NCBI GenBank assembly: GCA_012798135.1
Contig: JAAZNU010000320.1
Span: 1-12,790, forward strand
Source of the DNA: Veillonellaceae bacterium
Lineage (GTDB): Bacteria > Bacillota_C > Negativicutes > UBA1444
Length of the DNA: 12,790 nt
Reading direction: 5' to 3'
The notes beneath the pieces are model-generated. The model had not been told where the DNA came from. It saw only the letters and a program-made list of their open reading frames with translations, and ran no database searches. Below are positions 1 through 7,388 of this stretch, in pieces (position 1 is the first letter of the stretch; each line of letters opens with the position of its first letter). A program made the translations under genes and the position numbers.

Positions 1-337
1 CTTAATGCCCGAGGTGGGCATTTTGTTTTTAATACTACGACATCGTACTCGTACTGCCTGACGAGTTCACTCAGTCTTAATGCCCGAGGTGGGCATTTTG
101 TTTTTAATACTTGCAATGCGCGAGGATATAGCAAAATTCCCAGAGATTGTCTTAATGCCCGAGGTGGGCATTTTGTTTTTAATACTCCAGCATCGTCCCA
201 ACGTGTAGATTCACAATACTGTAAGTCTTAATGCCCGAGGTGGGCATTTTGGTTTTAATACTATGATTATGCTTTGCTTGGGACATCTCTTAGTAGGAAG
301 TCTTAATGCCCGAAGTGGGCATTTTGTTTTTCATACT
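1..337. CRISPR. CRISPR array end, 5 repeats and 4 spacers
   Basis: Five copies of a 37-38 bp repeat are visible: 1-36 (its first two bases lie outside the window), 74-111, 149-186, 225-262 and 300-337. Each begins GTCTTAATGCCC and ends TTTTTAATACT. The four spacers (37-73, 112-148, 187-224, 263-299) are 37, 37, 38 and 37 nt and unrelated to one another. Each repeat holds a 6-bp stem, ATGCCC/GGGCAT, around a 5-nt loop. Repeat 4 has one change (T to G in the T-run); repeat 5 has two (GAGGT to GAAGT in the loop, TAATACT to CATACT at the end). A degenerate last repeat usually marks the leader-distal end, which suggests plus-strand transcription with the leader off to the left. Read on the minus strand, however, the stem is followed directly by an 8-nt ATTAAGAC, much like the ATTGAAAC crRNA handle of class 1 systems. 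Orientation is therefore unresolved. No cas gene is present, so the subtype cannot be given. Confidence 0.97.
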
Positions 338-701
338 AAGGCGTTTGAAAACTATAAGCTTATTTGAGAGATAGACGTCATAATTGTATTTTGCGATAAT
401 TTGACCGATCAAAGAGCAATTAAGGGGGAGATCAACCTGGCTTTAGGTGGGCTGAATTACAACTTATTCTTGAACAACTTGCATGAGCTATGGAATTGAA
501 AACGGTCTGAAAAGGATGGCGGTATTTGGCTTTCAGTAAGTCGTGGAGTATTAATAGGGAACGATGCTTATTAGTAATAAGAAGTACAATATTCATGGCA
601 ATCGAATAAGATAGACGAATAATCGTGTTTTAATGGGTCTTCGTGATTGATTAAATTCAAAGGCGATCATATAAAAAACCGTTTATATTCCACATGCAAC
701 T
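338..701. other. non-coding stretch, array to toxin gene
   Basis: No supported gene lies here. One short plus-strand frame around 512-580 reads like coding sequence (EKDGGIWLSVSRG) but is flanked by in-frame stops on both sides, so at most it is a scrap of a decayed gene. The AT-rich part next to the last repeat (338-430) would be the leader if the array were transcribed on the minus strand. I see no convincing hairpin terminator for the toxin gene that ends at 702. Confidence 0.5.
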
Positions 702-1445
702 TTATCGAGAGTGATTTGTTTTGGATGAATTTGAATGAGCGTCAGATCTAAACGCATTTTGACAATCATTTCTTGATGATTTCTCCTTAATAGATAAATC
801 ATTTGGTAATCGTGCGATAGCGTTAGATGTTTGTAATCTATTATCTTGGTCTCTAAGAGAAGAGGCGTCTTCAATCCTAGTAATTGCATTTGCTAAAGGA
901 GGATCTTTTAACTGCCGCTTTTCTAGCGTTATTATTTGCTCCGATGTGTTACCTAAAAGGGAAGAATCTTTTTCACAAATTTCTTTACAACGTTTGGAAA
1001 AGCGTTGAGCATTTGCTGTGATTCCTAGTTCATTTTCAACACGATGTATCTCACCCGAACCTTTGTGTATGCTTGCAGGGATAGCTACTGCCTGACCATC
1101 TTTTCCAATATGATGATGAACAAGCAATTCATTTTCATATCCCTTATATTGAGGAAAGTTTTTTACAAATTGGGAGTCAACCTTTGGGGACTGATTGTTA
1201 TTTATTCGGATCATATTTTTTTTACTAAAGTACTCAGGGTGGTTATGAAGTAAGTTCTCGAAATAATACGAACTATTTCTATCCCAGCCTTGCGAGTTAG
1301 AACTAGAATGATAATCACCGTTATACCGCATCGAGACCAGTAAATCATCTGGATGATTTAAGGAATAGGGTTTTCCTTCGGAATTCAATCTTTCAGCTTC
1401 TAAATCTTGTTGCGAAATCCCGGTGTAAGCATGTATCTTCATCAT
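702..1445 (-). CDS. HNH/Endo VII-like toxin nuclease, no delivery domain
   Basis: The 247-residue protein looks like the toxic C-terminal module of bacterial polymorphic toxins. The diagnostic part is residues 100-141. It has a His triplet (LVHHHIGKDGQ, 109-119), then SIHKGSGEIHRVE (125-137) with two more histidines, which is the HHH...H..G..H..E layout of HNH/Endonuclease VII-fold nucleases that cut nucleic acid. The N-terminal 95 residues carry no recognised trafficking domain, and the C-terminal 60 residues are polar and probably disordered. There is no signal peptide or membrane segment. The start (ATGATG) sits 7 nt after GGAGG inside the upstream gene, and it overlaps that gene's TGA, so translation is coupled. 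The partner upstream is a Syd-family protein, the expected immunity type. Toxin genes normally precede their immunity genes; here the order is reversed. The nuclease-toxin assignment is by motif only, and a domesticated or orphan cassette is equally possible. Confidence 0.75.
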   Translation of the reverse strand: MMKIHAYTGISQQDLEAERLNSEGKPYSLNHPDDLLVSMRYNGDYHSSSNSQGWDRNSSYYFENLLHNHPEYFSKKNMIRINNNQSPKVDSQFVKNFPQYKGYENELLVHHHIGKDGQAVAIPASIHKGSGEIHRVENELGITANAQRFSKRCKEICEKDSSLLGNTSEQIITLEKRQLKDPPLANAITRIEDASSLRDQDNRLQTSNAIARLPNDLSIKEKSSRNDCQNAFRSDAHSNSSKTNHSR

Positions 1446-1993
1446 TCGAAAGCCTCCATTGTGCTAATTACCTCAGCTAATGAATAAGAAAGCAATATTT
1501 CTTTCTTTGTATCTGACTCATAACAAAAAGTTTTTAAATCCGAATTATCATAGAATATATGATAACCATCATCATTATAATAGTTAGCACTTCCTATCAA
1601 AAAGGTTTTCGAGTGCGGAAATACAGATTGTGCATCAGAATACTGGCGAAATATTGTCCGTAATATTTCTTCTTGTGATGATAATGGTTGAAAGTATAAA
1701 TAGACACCACCATACTTTCCTGATAAATTTAAGAATAAAAACGTCGTGTAGTATTCTCGCAGTTCTTTACTAATCATAAAACCGACTTTTCCCTCTATTT
1801 CGTTCCAAGGTAACGCGATATTTTGAAGCTGAGGTAACCATTCAACTTCCCCTTCTTCATTTGATTTTGACACAAGAAGCTCTTTATTTAAGCCGTTTGT
1901 GAAAGTAACTGTTGGTTTAGCTCCGTACGTTTGCTTACTAAAGTTTATTAACTTTTTGAAGTATTCCTCAAAAGCGTTCTTCATATCTTTCAT
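1442..1993 (-). CDS. Syd-family (SUKH superfamily) immunity protein
   Basis: The 183-residue protein resembles E. coli SecY-interacting protein Syd across its length. Matching points are a VEWLPQLQ segment (50-57, compare VYWQPQP in Syd), the ELREYYTTFLFLNLSGKYGG stretch near residue 80-95 (compare FYTTQFAGDMHAQFG), a central PHSKTFLIGSA strand and a terminal SYSLAEVISTMEAF helix (compare HLASNLAEFLNQL). Syd belongs to the SUKH superfamily, many members of which neutralise nuclease toxins by binding them. Because the gene is translationally coupled to a toxin-like nuclease gene, immunity is the likely role rather than SecY quality control. It is soluble, with no signal peptide. The ATG at 1993 follows an AAAGGATG Shine-Dalgarno sequence; a second ATG three codons later is possible. 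It is the first gene of its two-gene operon. Function is inferred from family and context. Confidence 0.78.
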   Translation of the reverse strand: MKDMKNAFEEYFKKLINFSKQTYGAKPTVTFTNGLNKELLVSKSNEEGEVEWLPQLQNIALPWNEIEGKVGFMISKELREYYTTFLFLNLSGKYGGVYLYFQPLSSQEEILRTIFRQYSDAQSVFPHSKTFLIGSANYYNDDGYHIFYDNSDLKTFCYESDTKKEILLSYSLAEVISTMEAFE

Positions 1994-2009
1994 ACTGATT
2001 CATCCTTTC

Positions 2010-2021
2010 TTGCATATGCAA
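2010..2021. promoter_or_regulatory. 12-bp palindrome upstream of syd-like gene
   Basis: A perfect palindrome, TTGCATATGCAA, sits 17 bp upstream of the start codon at 1993, just before the ribosome binding site. It could be an operator for autoregulation of the toxin/immunity pair. I could not find a convincing -35/-10 pair next to it, so the role is speculative. Confidence 0.3.
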
Positions 2022-2110
2022 AAGACAATTGTTTTTAATACTTCTTGTTGCTGAGAATTTGGTTATTTTGCCGTTATAACAAAGAAATCTTAGCATTGCA
2101 TCATCAGAAT

Positions 2111-2565
2111 TTAATTTACCCAACTTACTCGCCAATCATATACATTCTTTCCGGTATTTGTAAGTTAGATAATTACGACCGTGTCCATTGATACGATAAA
2201 ATTTTCACCAAAATCTGCTCAATTTCTACCAGCTTGATTTGAAACATATGTAATCCATTGACTATTGGGTGACCAAGATGGTACTCTTGACCATTTGCCT
2301 GAATCCGTGTATGCAAATTTTTTTTACTCTTACCACCTTTATCCATGATCCATATTTCAATACTCTGACTTTCCTCATTCGATTGATATACAATCCAATC
2401 GCCAGATGGAGACTAAGCAGGCGCATAATTTTCACTGGAATTTCCTGCTACTAATACTGGAGAATCACCATCTACAGTAGAAATATAAATGAAAGTTCTT
2501 TCGCCTTCAAATTCTGCATATTTTTTTTCTTTGTCTACATTTTGTACTCCAAAGTAAAAGACATT
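2111..2565 (-). pseudogene. decayed TolB-like beta-propeller fragment
   Basis: Conceptual translation of the minus strand gives several blades of a PD40/WD40-like (TolB-type) beta-propeller. First comes RTFIYISTVDGDSPVLVAG, then an in-frame TAG (2413-2415) where these repeats carry Trp (expected W-S-P-S-G-D-W). SPSGDWIVYQSNEE follows, then IWIMD. A frameshift lies at or near an 8-T run (2318-2325). After it the reading continues in another frame with SGKWSRVPSWSPNSQWITYV, followed by three more stop codons before 2111 that interrupt still recognisable blade sequence (LTNTGKNVYDWRVSWVN). The gene is clearly dead. Its upstream part is cut off at 2566 by the left end of the IS66 element, and no continuation appears on the far side of that element. 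The original host protein would have been a multi-blade periplasmic or secreted propeller; its exact function cannot be told. Confidence 0.82.
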
Positions 2566-2586
2566 GTAACTACTCAGGCATAGAGC
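2566..2586 (+). repeat. left terminal inverted repeat of IS66 element
   Basis: It begins GTAACTACTCAGGC and pairs with 4090-4110 in inverted orientation, with 19 of 21 positions identical. It fixes the left end of the insertion sequence, inside the beta-propeller pseudogene. Confidence 0.93.
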
Positions 2587-2637
2587 TAAATGCACGTAAA
2601 TATTGTCAAAATCGTAAAACGCAGGCACAATTAGGCG

Positions 2638-4102
2638 ATGGAACCATTCCAGTTACCCAGTGATGAAGAAATCGGCGCGGCCTACGATGAAGGCAAAGCT
2701 GCCGTAGTGGCTTTATTTCATCGCACGGTGGGTCAGTTAGCCGCGCGAGTTCAAGCGCTGGAAGATCGGGTTTCCAAGAACAGTCGGAACAGTGGCAAGC
2801 CGCCCTCCAGTGATGGATTGGCAAAACCTGCCCCAAAAAGCCTCCGGAAACGGCATGGGAAGAAAAGCGGTGGACAAGCGGGTCATGAAGGCAACACCTT
2901 GAAAGCGGTTGCCCATCCCGATCACATCACCGTTCATCCGGTGCAGCAGTGCCAACATTGCCAAGTCTCCTTGGAAGCGGTAACCGTCAGCGGGATTGAA
3001 AAACGTCAGGTGTTCGATCTACCTGAGCCACGGATGGAGGTCACCGAATATCAGGCGGAGATCAAGTACTGTCCTTGCTGTGGTGCAAGAGAACCGCGGG
3101 TGCTTTCCCTTAGCGGTGACCCAACCCGTCCAGTATGGCCCTGCTGCCCGTGCGCTGGCGGTCTATCTGAATCACTACCAGATGCTGCCCCTGGAGCGGG
3201 TGCGTGAGACCTTTGCCGATGTGTTCGACCATTCCCTAGCGGAAGGGACGATCTTCGATGCGGGGCAAGCCGTGGCCGAACGGGTGGCTCCATTCAATGA
3301 AGCCATTCAGAAGCACTTGGCCGAGCGAGAAGCCGTGGTGCATTTCGACGAAACTGGCACCCATATCAACGGGAAGCTGCAGTGGTTTCATTCGGCCAGT
3401 ACCGCGCGGCTCACCGCCTATGCCTGTCACCCCAAACGGGGGCAGGAAGCGACAGATGCCATCGGAATCTTGCCACACTTACACGGGCGGGCCATCCACG
3501 ACGGGTGGAAATCCTACTTCCGCTATGCGACCCTCCTGCATGGGCTGTGCAATGCCCACCACCTGCGGGAACTGCTCTTCCTGATGGAACGTTACCCTCA
3601 GGCGTGGGAACAGGGCTTGCTGGACTTGCTCTTGGAGATTAAGCAGAGCGTTGACCAGGCACGCGATCAACGGACCGAGTTGTCGCCCACTCAGTTGGCT
3701 GACTTTGACCAACGATATGATCGTCTCATCGAACAGGGACTGCAAGCCAACCCCTTGCCCGAAGCAGATGCCCAATCTCCGAAGAAACGCGGTCGAACGG
3801 CTAAAAGCCCTCCGCGAAACTTGTTTGAGCGGCTGCTCGATCACAAGGACGCTGTGCTAGCGTTTATGTACGATTTTAAGGTACCGTTTGACAACAATCA
3901 GGCGGAACGCGATTTGCGCATGATGAAGGTCAAACTAAAAGTATCGGGTGGGTTCCGATCCGATCAGGGTGCGAAGATTTTTTGCGAGGTTCGGGCTTAT
4001 CTGTCCACTGCGCGGAAAAACGGCCAGCGTATGCTGGCTGTCCTTCGCTTGGCCTTGGATGGAAATCCTTACTGTCCTCGTTTCGTCTCGCTTTCTGCCT
4101 GA
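2638..4102 (+). pseudogene. tnpC: IS66 transposase, frameshifted
   Basis: This is the DDE transposase of the IS66 element. The first part is in one frame (2638 to about 3100). It contains a leucine-rich helix followed by SKNSRNSGKPPSSDG, the basic KKSGGQAGHEG motif, and zinc-finger pairs CQHC and CPCC, all typical of IS66 N-terminal regions. The remainder (about 3100-4102) continues one base further on. It carries VTQPVQYGP, the catalytic HFDETG, the second aspartate in [14 protein letters not shown], and the glutamate in [13 protein letters not shown]. The joined length, about 488 codons, is normal for the family. The shift is +1 and falls around 3095-3125; an extra G in the GGG at 3098-3100 would explain it, as removing it gives a continuous [15 protein letters not shown]. 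No programmed-frameshift signal is known for this gene, so I read it as an inactivating indel or a sequencing error. Confidence 0.9.
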
Positions 4103-4110
4103 GTAGTTAC
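4090..4110 (-). repeat. right terminal inverted repeat of IS66 element
   Basis: This is the inverted partner of 2566-2586. It ends in GCCTGAGTAGTTAC and overlaps the last codons of the transposase. It marks the right end of the element, directly next to the 3' end of the kinase gene. Confidence 0.93.
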
Positions 4111-4128
4111 GTTTTCTTTTTAATGTTT

Positions 4129-5451
4129 CTAATTAAATGTAAAAGACCCGATTAGACCATCAATAACTGCCAATAAAAAAAACAGCCCAAAAATAATCAA
4201 GAAAATTACACATCCTTTTCTGCAGCTTGGTTTATTAATTGGGGCGTTGGAAGGAAAGATTTGCCACGGACCGAAAATTATTGATCTGATATTTCTATTT
4301 GTTTTTACAGGTGCAGGGACCGGCTGTGGGGGAATTCGTACAGGTGTAGGGAACGGCTGTTGCGGAAATCGTACAGGTGTTGAGAACGTCTGTTGAGGAA
4401 TTGGGGGCGAGATTTTGTTTGTGTATCGTTGATCGGCCGCACACCAGGGGCAGGTGGGCAATCCATTGCGATACTGATGAGCGTTATGGCTCGGGCAGGT
4501 CTGTAAGGACTGCTCATACCTGCCCAATGCAGCATGCCACTCCACTGCATTCGGTCTTTGCTTGGGATCCAGCTTTCCAAGCATGAATGCGCGAGTAAAC
4601 AGATCGGCAATCTCCTCGGGCAAAGTATCTATAGGTGGTACGGCTACTGCTTGCGGCTTATTACCAGGTTTGAAGCAATAGTTATCGTGCTTAATGGCAT
4701 TGTTACCGACCCCAGGCGAAGCCGTTGAGTCTTGCGCTGTTTCTGCTATCCCGTTGTACGGGGTATAACCGTTCATTAGCAGCTTGAAAATATGAATGGC
4801 CAGCGCAAAATTGTCGGTCTGTTGAGTGAAGGTGGGCAGTGGTGCAGTGGCATAAGCATCTTTGGGGTAATTCTCGCACGCTTTCAGTAGTTCAGGTGCC
4901 ACATAGCCATCCAGGCAAACTATGCAGCGATATGTATTGCCTGTCTTCTGATCCAAAATATGATACGAATCGGTGTCCAGAAAGGCGACTTTTCCTGTAA
5001 CCAGGTTGACGCCAATATTCAGAGGGTTGAAGTCGCCAAATACATATCCTGCTTTATGCACCTCAGAGATGACTGCACATATATTTTGGGCAACGCAGAT
5101 CTTTTGACTGATGCTAACGTTCTTATATTTCTGTGGCGGATATTCATACAACTCTTTCAAGGCGACATCAATATTCAGTCTAGGCATAATAAAACCGCAG
5201 AATTGCCCAGAAGTCTCATAAAGAACATCTATCGGCCAGGCTACTTGAGCCAATACCGCCTGGCTAGGTGGCCGGTTGACCATGATTTTGAGCTTGCTTT
5301 CCAGTTCAGGGGAAACGCGGTCCGAGTGATAGATTTTCGCTACTTGGTTAGGTTGGTTGGAAATATTGTAGATCTCCCCTTCACCTCCATTGCTGAAAGG
5401 TTGCCCTTCTAGTTGATATTGTTGTCGATTCAGCCCTTGTACCATACTCAT
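4129..5451 (-). CDS. TerY-P kinase: Ser/Thr kinase, Zn ribbon, TM anchor
   Basis: The 440-residue protein is an atypical serine/threonine kinase of the TerY-P triad. Kinase elements are in order: a glycine-rich GGEGEIY (22-28), VAKIY with Lys39, a catalytic loop GDFNPLN (139-145, Asp140 and Asn145) in place of the usual HRDxxxxN, a metal-binding LDTDS (158-162) in place of DFG, and YVAPELL (183-189) for APE. Residues 319-337 hold a zinc-ribbon-like motif (CPSHNAHQY, then CPWC). A proline-rich linker follows with 11-residue tandem units (TPVRFPQQPFP, TPVRIPPQPVP). A hydrophobic segment at about 413-436 near the C terminus should anchor the protein with the kinase in the cytoplasm. It is last in the operon, 120 bp after the phosphatase gene, with AAGGGGG upstream of the ATG. 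Its likely partners are the phosphatase and vWA proteins encoded before it. Activity is inferred from motifs; the substrate is unknown. Confidence 0.88.
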   Translation of the reverse strand: MSMVQGLNRQQYQLEGQPFSNGGEGEIYNISNQPNQVAKIYHSDRVSPELESKLKIMVNRPPSQAVLAQVAWPIDVLYETSGQFCGFIMPRLNIDVALKELYEYPPQKYKNVSISQKICVAQNICAVISEVHKAGYVFGDFNPLNIGVNLVTGKVAFLDTDSYHILDQKTGNTYRCIVCLDGYVAPELLKACENYPKDAYATAPLPTFTQQTDNFALAIHIFKLLMNGYTPYNGIAETAQDSTASPGVGNNAIKHDNYCFKPGNKPQAVAVPPIDTLPEEIADLFTRAFMLGKLDPKQRPNAVEWHAALGRYEQSLQTCPSHNAHQYRNGLPTCPWCAADQRYTNKISPPIPQQTFSTPVRFPQQPFPTPVRIPPQPVPAPVKTNRNIRSIIFGPWQIFPSNAPINKPSCRKGCVIFLIIFGLFFLLAVIDGLIGSFTFN

Positions 5452-5571
5452 CTGTGTCCCCCTTATTTGCCGGGTTATTATTTTTCTGATTTCGAAATTG
5501 TTTTTTTGAGTAATCTATGATCTTTCTATGCAGCCCTATATCCTCTTCTTCTTCCTCAACGATTGGGCTAT

Positions 5572-6528
5572 TTAGTTATCTGTTTCTTCAACTAAAATTT
5601 CCTGGGTAGTTGTCGGATTCTTGATTTTCGTATTATCAGAGGTGGCTTGATCGTTGTTTGTCTCATCCGTAAACAAATGAGGATAAGCCTCTCTCTTCCA
5701 AGCCTCATTTCTTTTACGCTTTAATTCTGCCCAATCCACTTCTAAATAGTATTCAGGCGGTTGCACTCCTGCTTTTACGGCTGTATTAACTAGAACTGCA
5801 ATTGTCTTATCATCATTAACCTGCGCATCAGGAATATTGCATATAAACGTCAGGATTCTATCCTGTGTTGCTCCTTCTCCCACTTCATCAATATGTAAGC
5901 TATTATTGTCCATTAAGTAACGAGCCAAGGCCACATATATATTTACTTTCTCATCTCGCAAATATATGGGAAAAAAGGTTTCTAACATCCCGTCAGTAGC
6001 TAGTAATACACTGGCTACGTTTTCCACCGTTCCAAACTCCCATTTTTCTTTATTGTAAGTAAACGGAAAAACAAACCCATAATCATCACGCTGCTGTTCA
6101 GTAATTTTGTTATATAATCCATTCAATTTAAGAACAATTATTCCACTATCCCCGGCGTGACCATAATAAAGGTCATTACTAACCATCACAGCTAATGTTA
6201 AGGTTGTCCCATACTGATAAAAATCGTTTTCCTCTTTCGTTGCTTCGTCTTTAATGCTGTTTAGCGCCATTTCAAATGACGATCGAATAACATTAAGAAT
6301 AGCTTCGCCACTGTCTTTCTTACTGATATTTGAATGGCAATAATTAACAGATGTTTCGGCAGCTATTTTCGAGGCAATATCCGAATACTTTTCACTACCC
6401 AATCCATCCGCAACTGCTGCAATTACAATATCATTAGAAATCTTCCCAATTTTGTGCACATCTTGGCATGGAGTATTTGTTTTTATATGGCGAGTACCTT
6501 GAGTTGTAATTCCATAAGCATAAATCAT
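5572..6528 (-). CDS. PP2C-type protein phosphatase of TerY-P triad
   Basis: This 318-residue protein is a metal-dependent PP2C-family serine/threonine phosphatase. It shows the expected signature blocks: VADGLGS (39-45, metal-binding Asp41), YGTTLTLAVM (106-115), YYGHAGDSGI (121-130), LLATDGMLE (175-183, Asp179) and NDDKTIAVLV (238-247, Asp239/Asp240). All metal ligands appear intact, so it should be active. There is no membrane segment, so it acts in the cytoplasm. The last 60 residues form a charged helix followed by a low-complexity tail rich in Asn, Thr and Glu, beyond the catalytic domain. The ATG at 6528 lies 5 nt after GGAGG. It is encoded between the vWA and kinase genes, the hallmark arrangement of TerY-P, and is expected to reverse phosphorylation made by the kinase. 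The 90-bp gap before it contains a long hairpin. Confidence 0.92.
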   Translation of the reverse strand: MIYAYGITTQGTRHIKTNTPCQDVHKIGKISNDIVIAAVADGLGSEKYSDIASKIAAETSVNYCHSNISKKDSGEAILNVIRSSFEMALNSIKDEATKEENDFYQYGTTLTLAVMVSNDLYYGHAGDSGIIVLKLNGLYNKITEQQRDDYGFVFPFTYNKEKWEFGTVENVASVLLATDGMLETFFPIYLRDEKVNIYVALARYLMDNNSLHIDEVGEGATQDRILTFICNIPDAQVNDDKTIAVLVNTAVKAGVQPPEYYLEVDWAELKRKRNEAWKREAYPHLFTDETNNDQATSDNTKIKNPTTTQEILVEETDN

Positions 6529-6573
6529 TCTAACCTCCGAAAAGCCTTGTATTGTGTTACTTTATTAAGCTTT

Positions 6574-6613
6574 TTTGAGTCCGCTTTTTCTTTTTTGAAA
6601 TTGCGGACTCAAA
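6574..6613 (-). other. intercistronic hairpin between vWA and PP2C genes
   Basis: A perfect 11-bp inverted repeat, TTTGAGTCCGC (6574-6584) and its complement (6603-6613), encloses an 18-nt AT-rich loop and begins 5 bp after the vWA stop codon. In the direction of transcription the stem is followed by an A-run, not a T-run, so it does not look like an intrinsic terminator. It may stabilise the upstream message, be an RNA-processing site, or set the ratio of vWA protein to the phosphatase and kinase. Confidence 0.6.
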
Positions 6614-6618
6614 GAGAA

Positions 6619-7305
6619 TTACTCCATCCAACGGGTAGTATCTTTGTCTACAGACTCCGGAAGTGGAATGCCCTTCGGTGTTTCGCTTGGAGCGGACTCT
6701 GAAATAGACCGCATACTTTTGTGAATCCAATCGAAGAAACCTGTAAAATCATACCCCTTCAACTTCATCACCTTTTCACCTGAGAGTTGATGAAGCACTT
6801 TTGGATCATAACCCTCAACACCGAGTGAGAAAAATTTCAGTTTTCCTTTTTTTTCCATATCATGGATTGTGTTGGCAATCTGATCAACGTTTCCTCCATA
6901 GCCATCACTTATCATAATAATCCAGGGTTTGTATGGTTGTGTTCCAGACCGTCGATAGAAGCGCGACCGTTCGTTTACCATCTCAATGGCTTGAGTAATC
7001 GCTGGAGCCATTTCTGTACCTCCTCCAGCCGCCAAATTAACCGGCTTCATGAAACCAACTGGCACGAATTCTTGCTCCACACGCGGAAGGTCATTGAAAA
7101 CCACAATCGCAATATCTAGGAGATCCTGCGTCGCCTTATCCTGGCATACATCTGATTTAAACTTATTTAAGCCTTCATTTAGCTCTCTTATTGGTTCTCC
7201 AGCCATGGAACCAGATATATCCAACAAGAGTAAACATGCCATATGTGGTTCATTTGCATTGATTATTGGTGGCACATCATCATTGAAGTACTTTTGCTCT
7301 ATCAT
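6619..7305 (-). CDS. TerY-like von Willebrand factor A protein
   Basis: The protein (228 residues from the chosen start) is a single vWA domain of the TerY group, a metal-dependent protein-binding module. The MIDAS residues are all present: DISGS (29-33), the threonine in GGGTEM (Thr97) and ISDG (132-135, Asp134). GMxGEPI-like sequence after the first motif and FSLGVEG (159-165) also fit the family. No signal peptide or membrane segment is visible, so it is cytoplasmic. I chose the ATG at 7305 because GGAGG stands 8 nt before it. An in-frame ATG at 7387-7389 overlaps the stop of the preceding gene and would add 28 residues with no family-like features, but coupling makes it possible. In TerY-P triads the vWA protein is thought to act as adaptor or target of the kinase/phosphatase pair encoded just downstream. 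Confidence 0.9.
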   Translation of the reverse strand: MIEQKYFNDDVPPIINANEPHMACLLLLDISGSMAGEPIRELNEGLNKFKSDVCQDKATQDLLDIAIVVFNDLPRVEQEFVPVGFMKPVNLAAGGGTEMAPAITQAIEMVNERSRFYRRSGTQPYKPWIIMISDGYGGNVDQIANTIHDMEKKGKLKFFSLGVEGYDPKVLHQLSGEKVMKLKGYDFTGFFDWIHKSMRSISESAPSETPKGIPLPESVDKDTTRWME

Positions 7306-7388
7306 TGTCCTGTCCTCCATATATCCTGTTATTAATTTGGAATCCGCCAAAAAGATTCCATCACAAGTAATGAAAATCATATTCTCCA

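Larger units (their letters stand above)
2566..4110 (+). mobile_element. IS66-family insertion sequence, single-gene type
   Basis: The element is 1545 bp and is bounded by imperfect 21-bp terminal inverted repeats at 2566-2586 and 4090-4110, which share GTAACTACTCAGGCA and differ at two positions. It holds only a transposase gene (tnpC type) and lacks the accessory tnpA and tnpB of classic IS66, like the ISBst12-type subgroup. It is much richer in GC than its surroundings, so it arrived from another background. IS66 elements normally make an 8-bp target duplication. The flanks here (AAGACATT on the left, GTTTTCTT on the right) do not match, which points to an adjacent deletion or recombination after insertion. 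The right end lies 18 bp from the stop codon of the kinase gene. Confidence 0.93.

Noticed and set aside
3051..3844. Long minus-strand frames inside the IS66 element
   Set aside because: Shadows of the GC-rich transposase gene; no ribosome sites or recognisable domains.
4553..4570. Twelve-base match (CTTTGCTTGGGA) between CRISPR spacer 4 and the kinase gene
   Set aside because: Too short for a self-targeting protospacer, with no match beyond it; expected occasionally by chance.
6574..6613. Hairpin as a rho-independent terminator
   Set aside because: No T-run follows the stem in the minus direction, and genes of the same functional module continue immediately after it.
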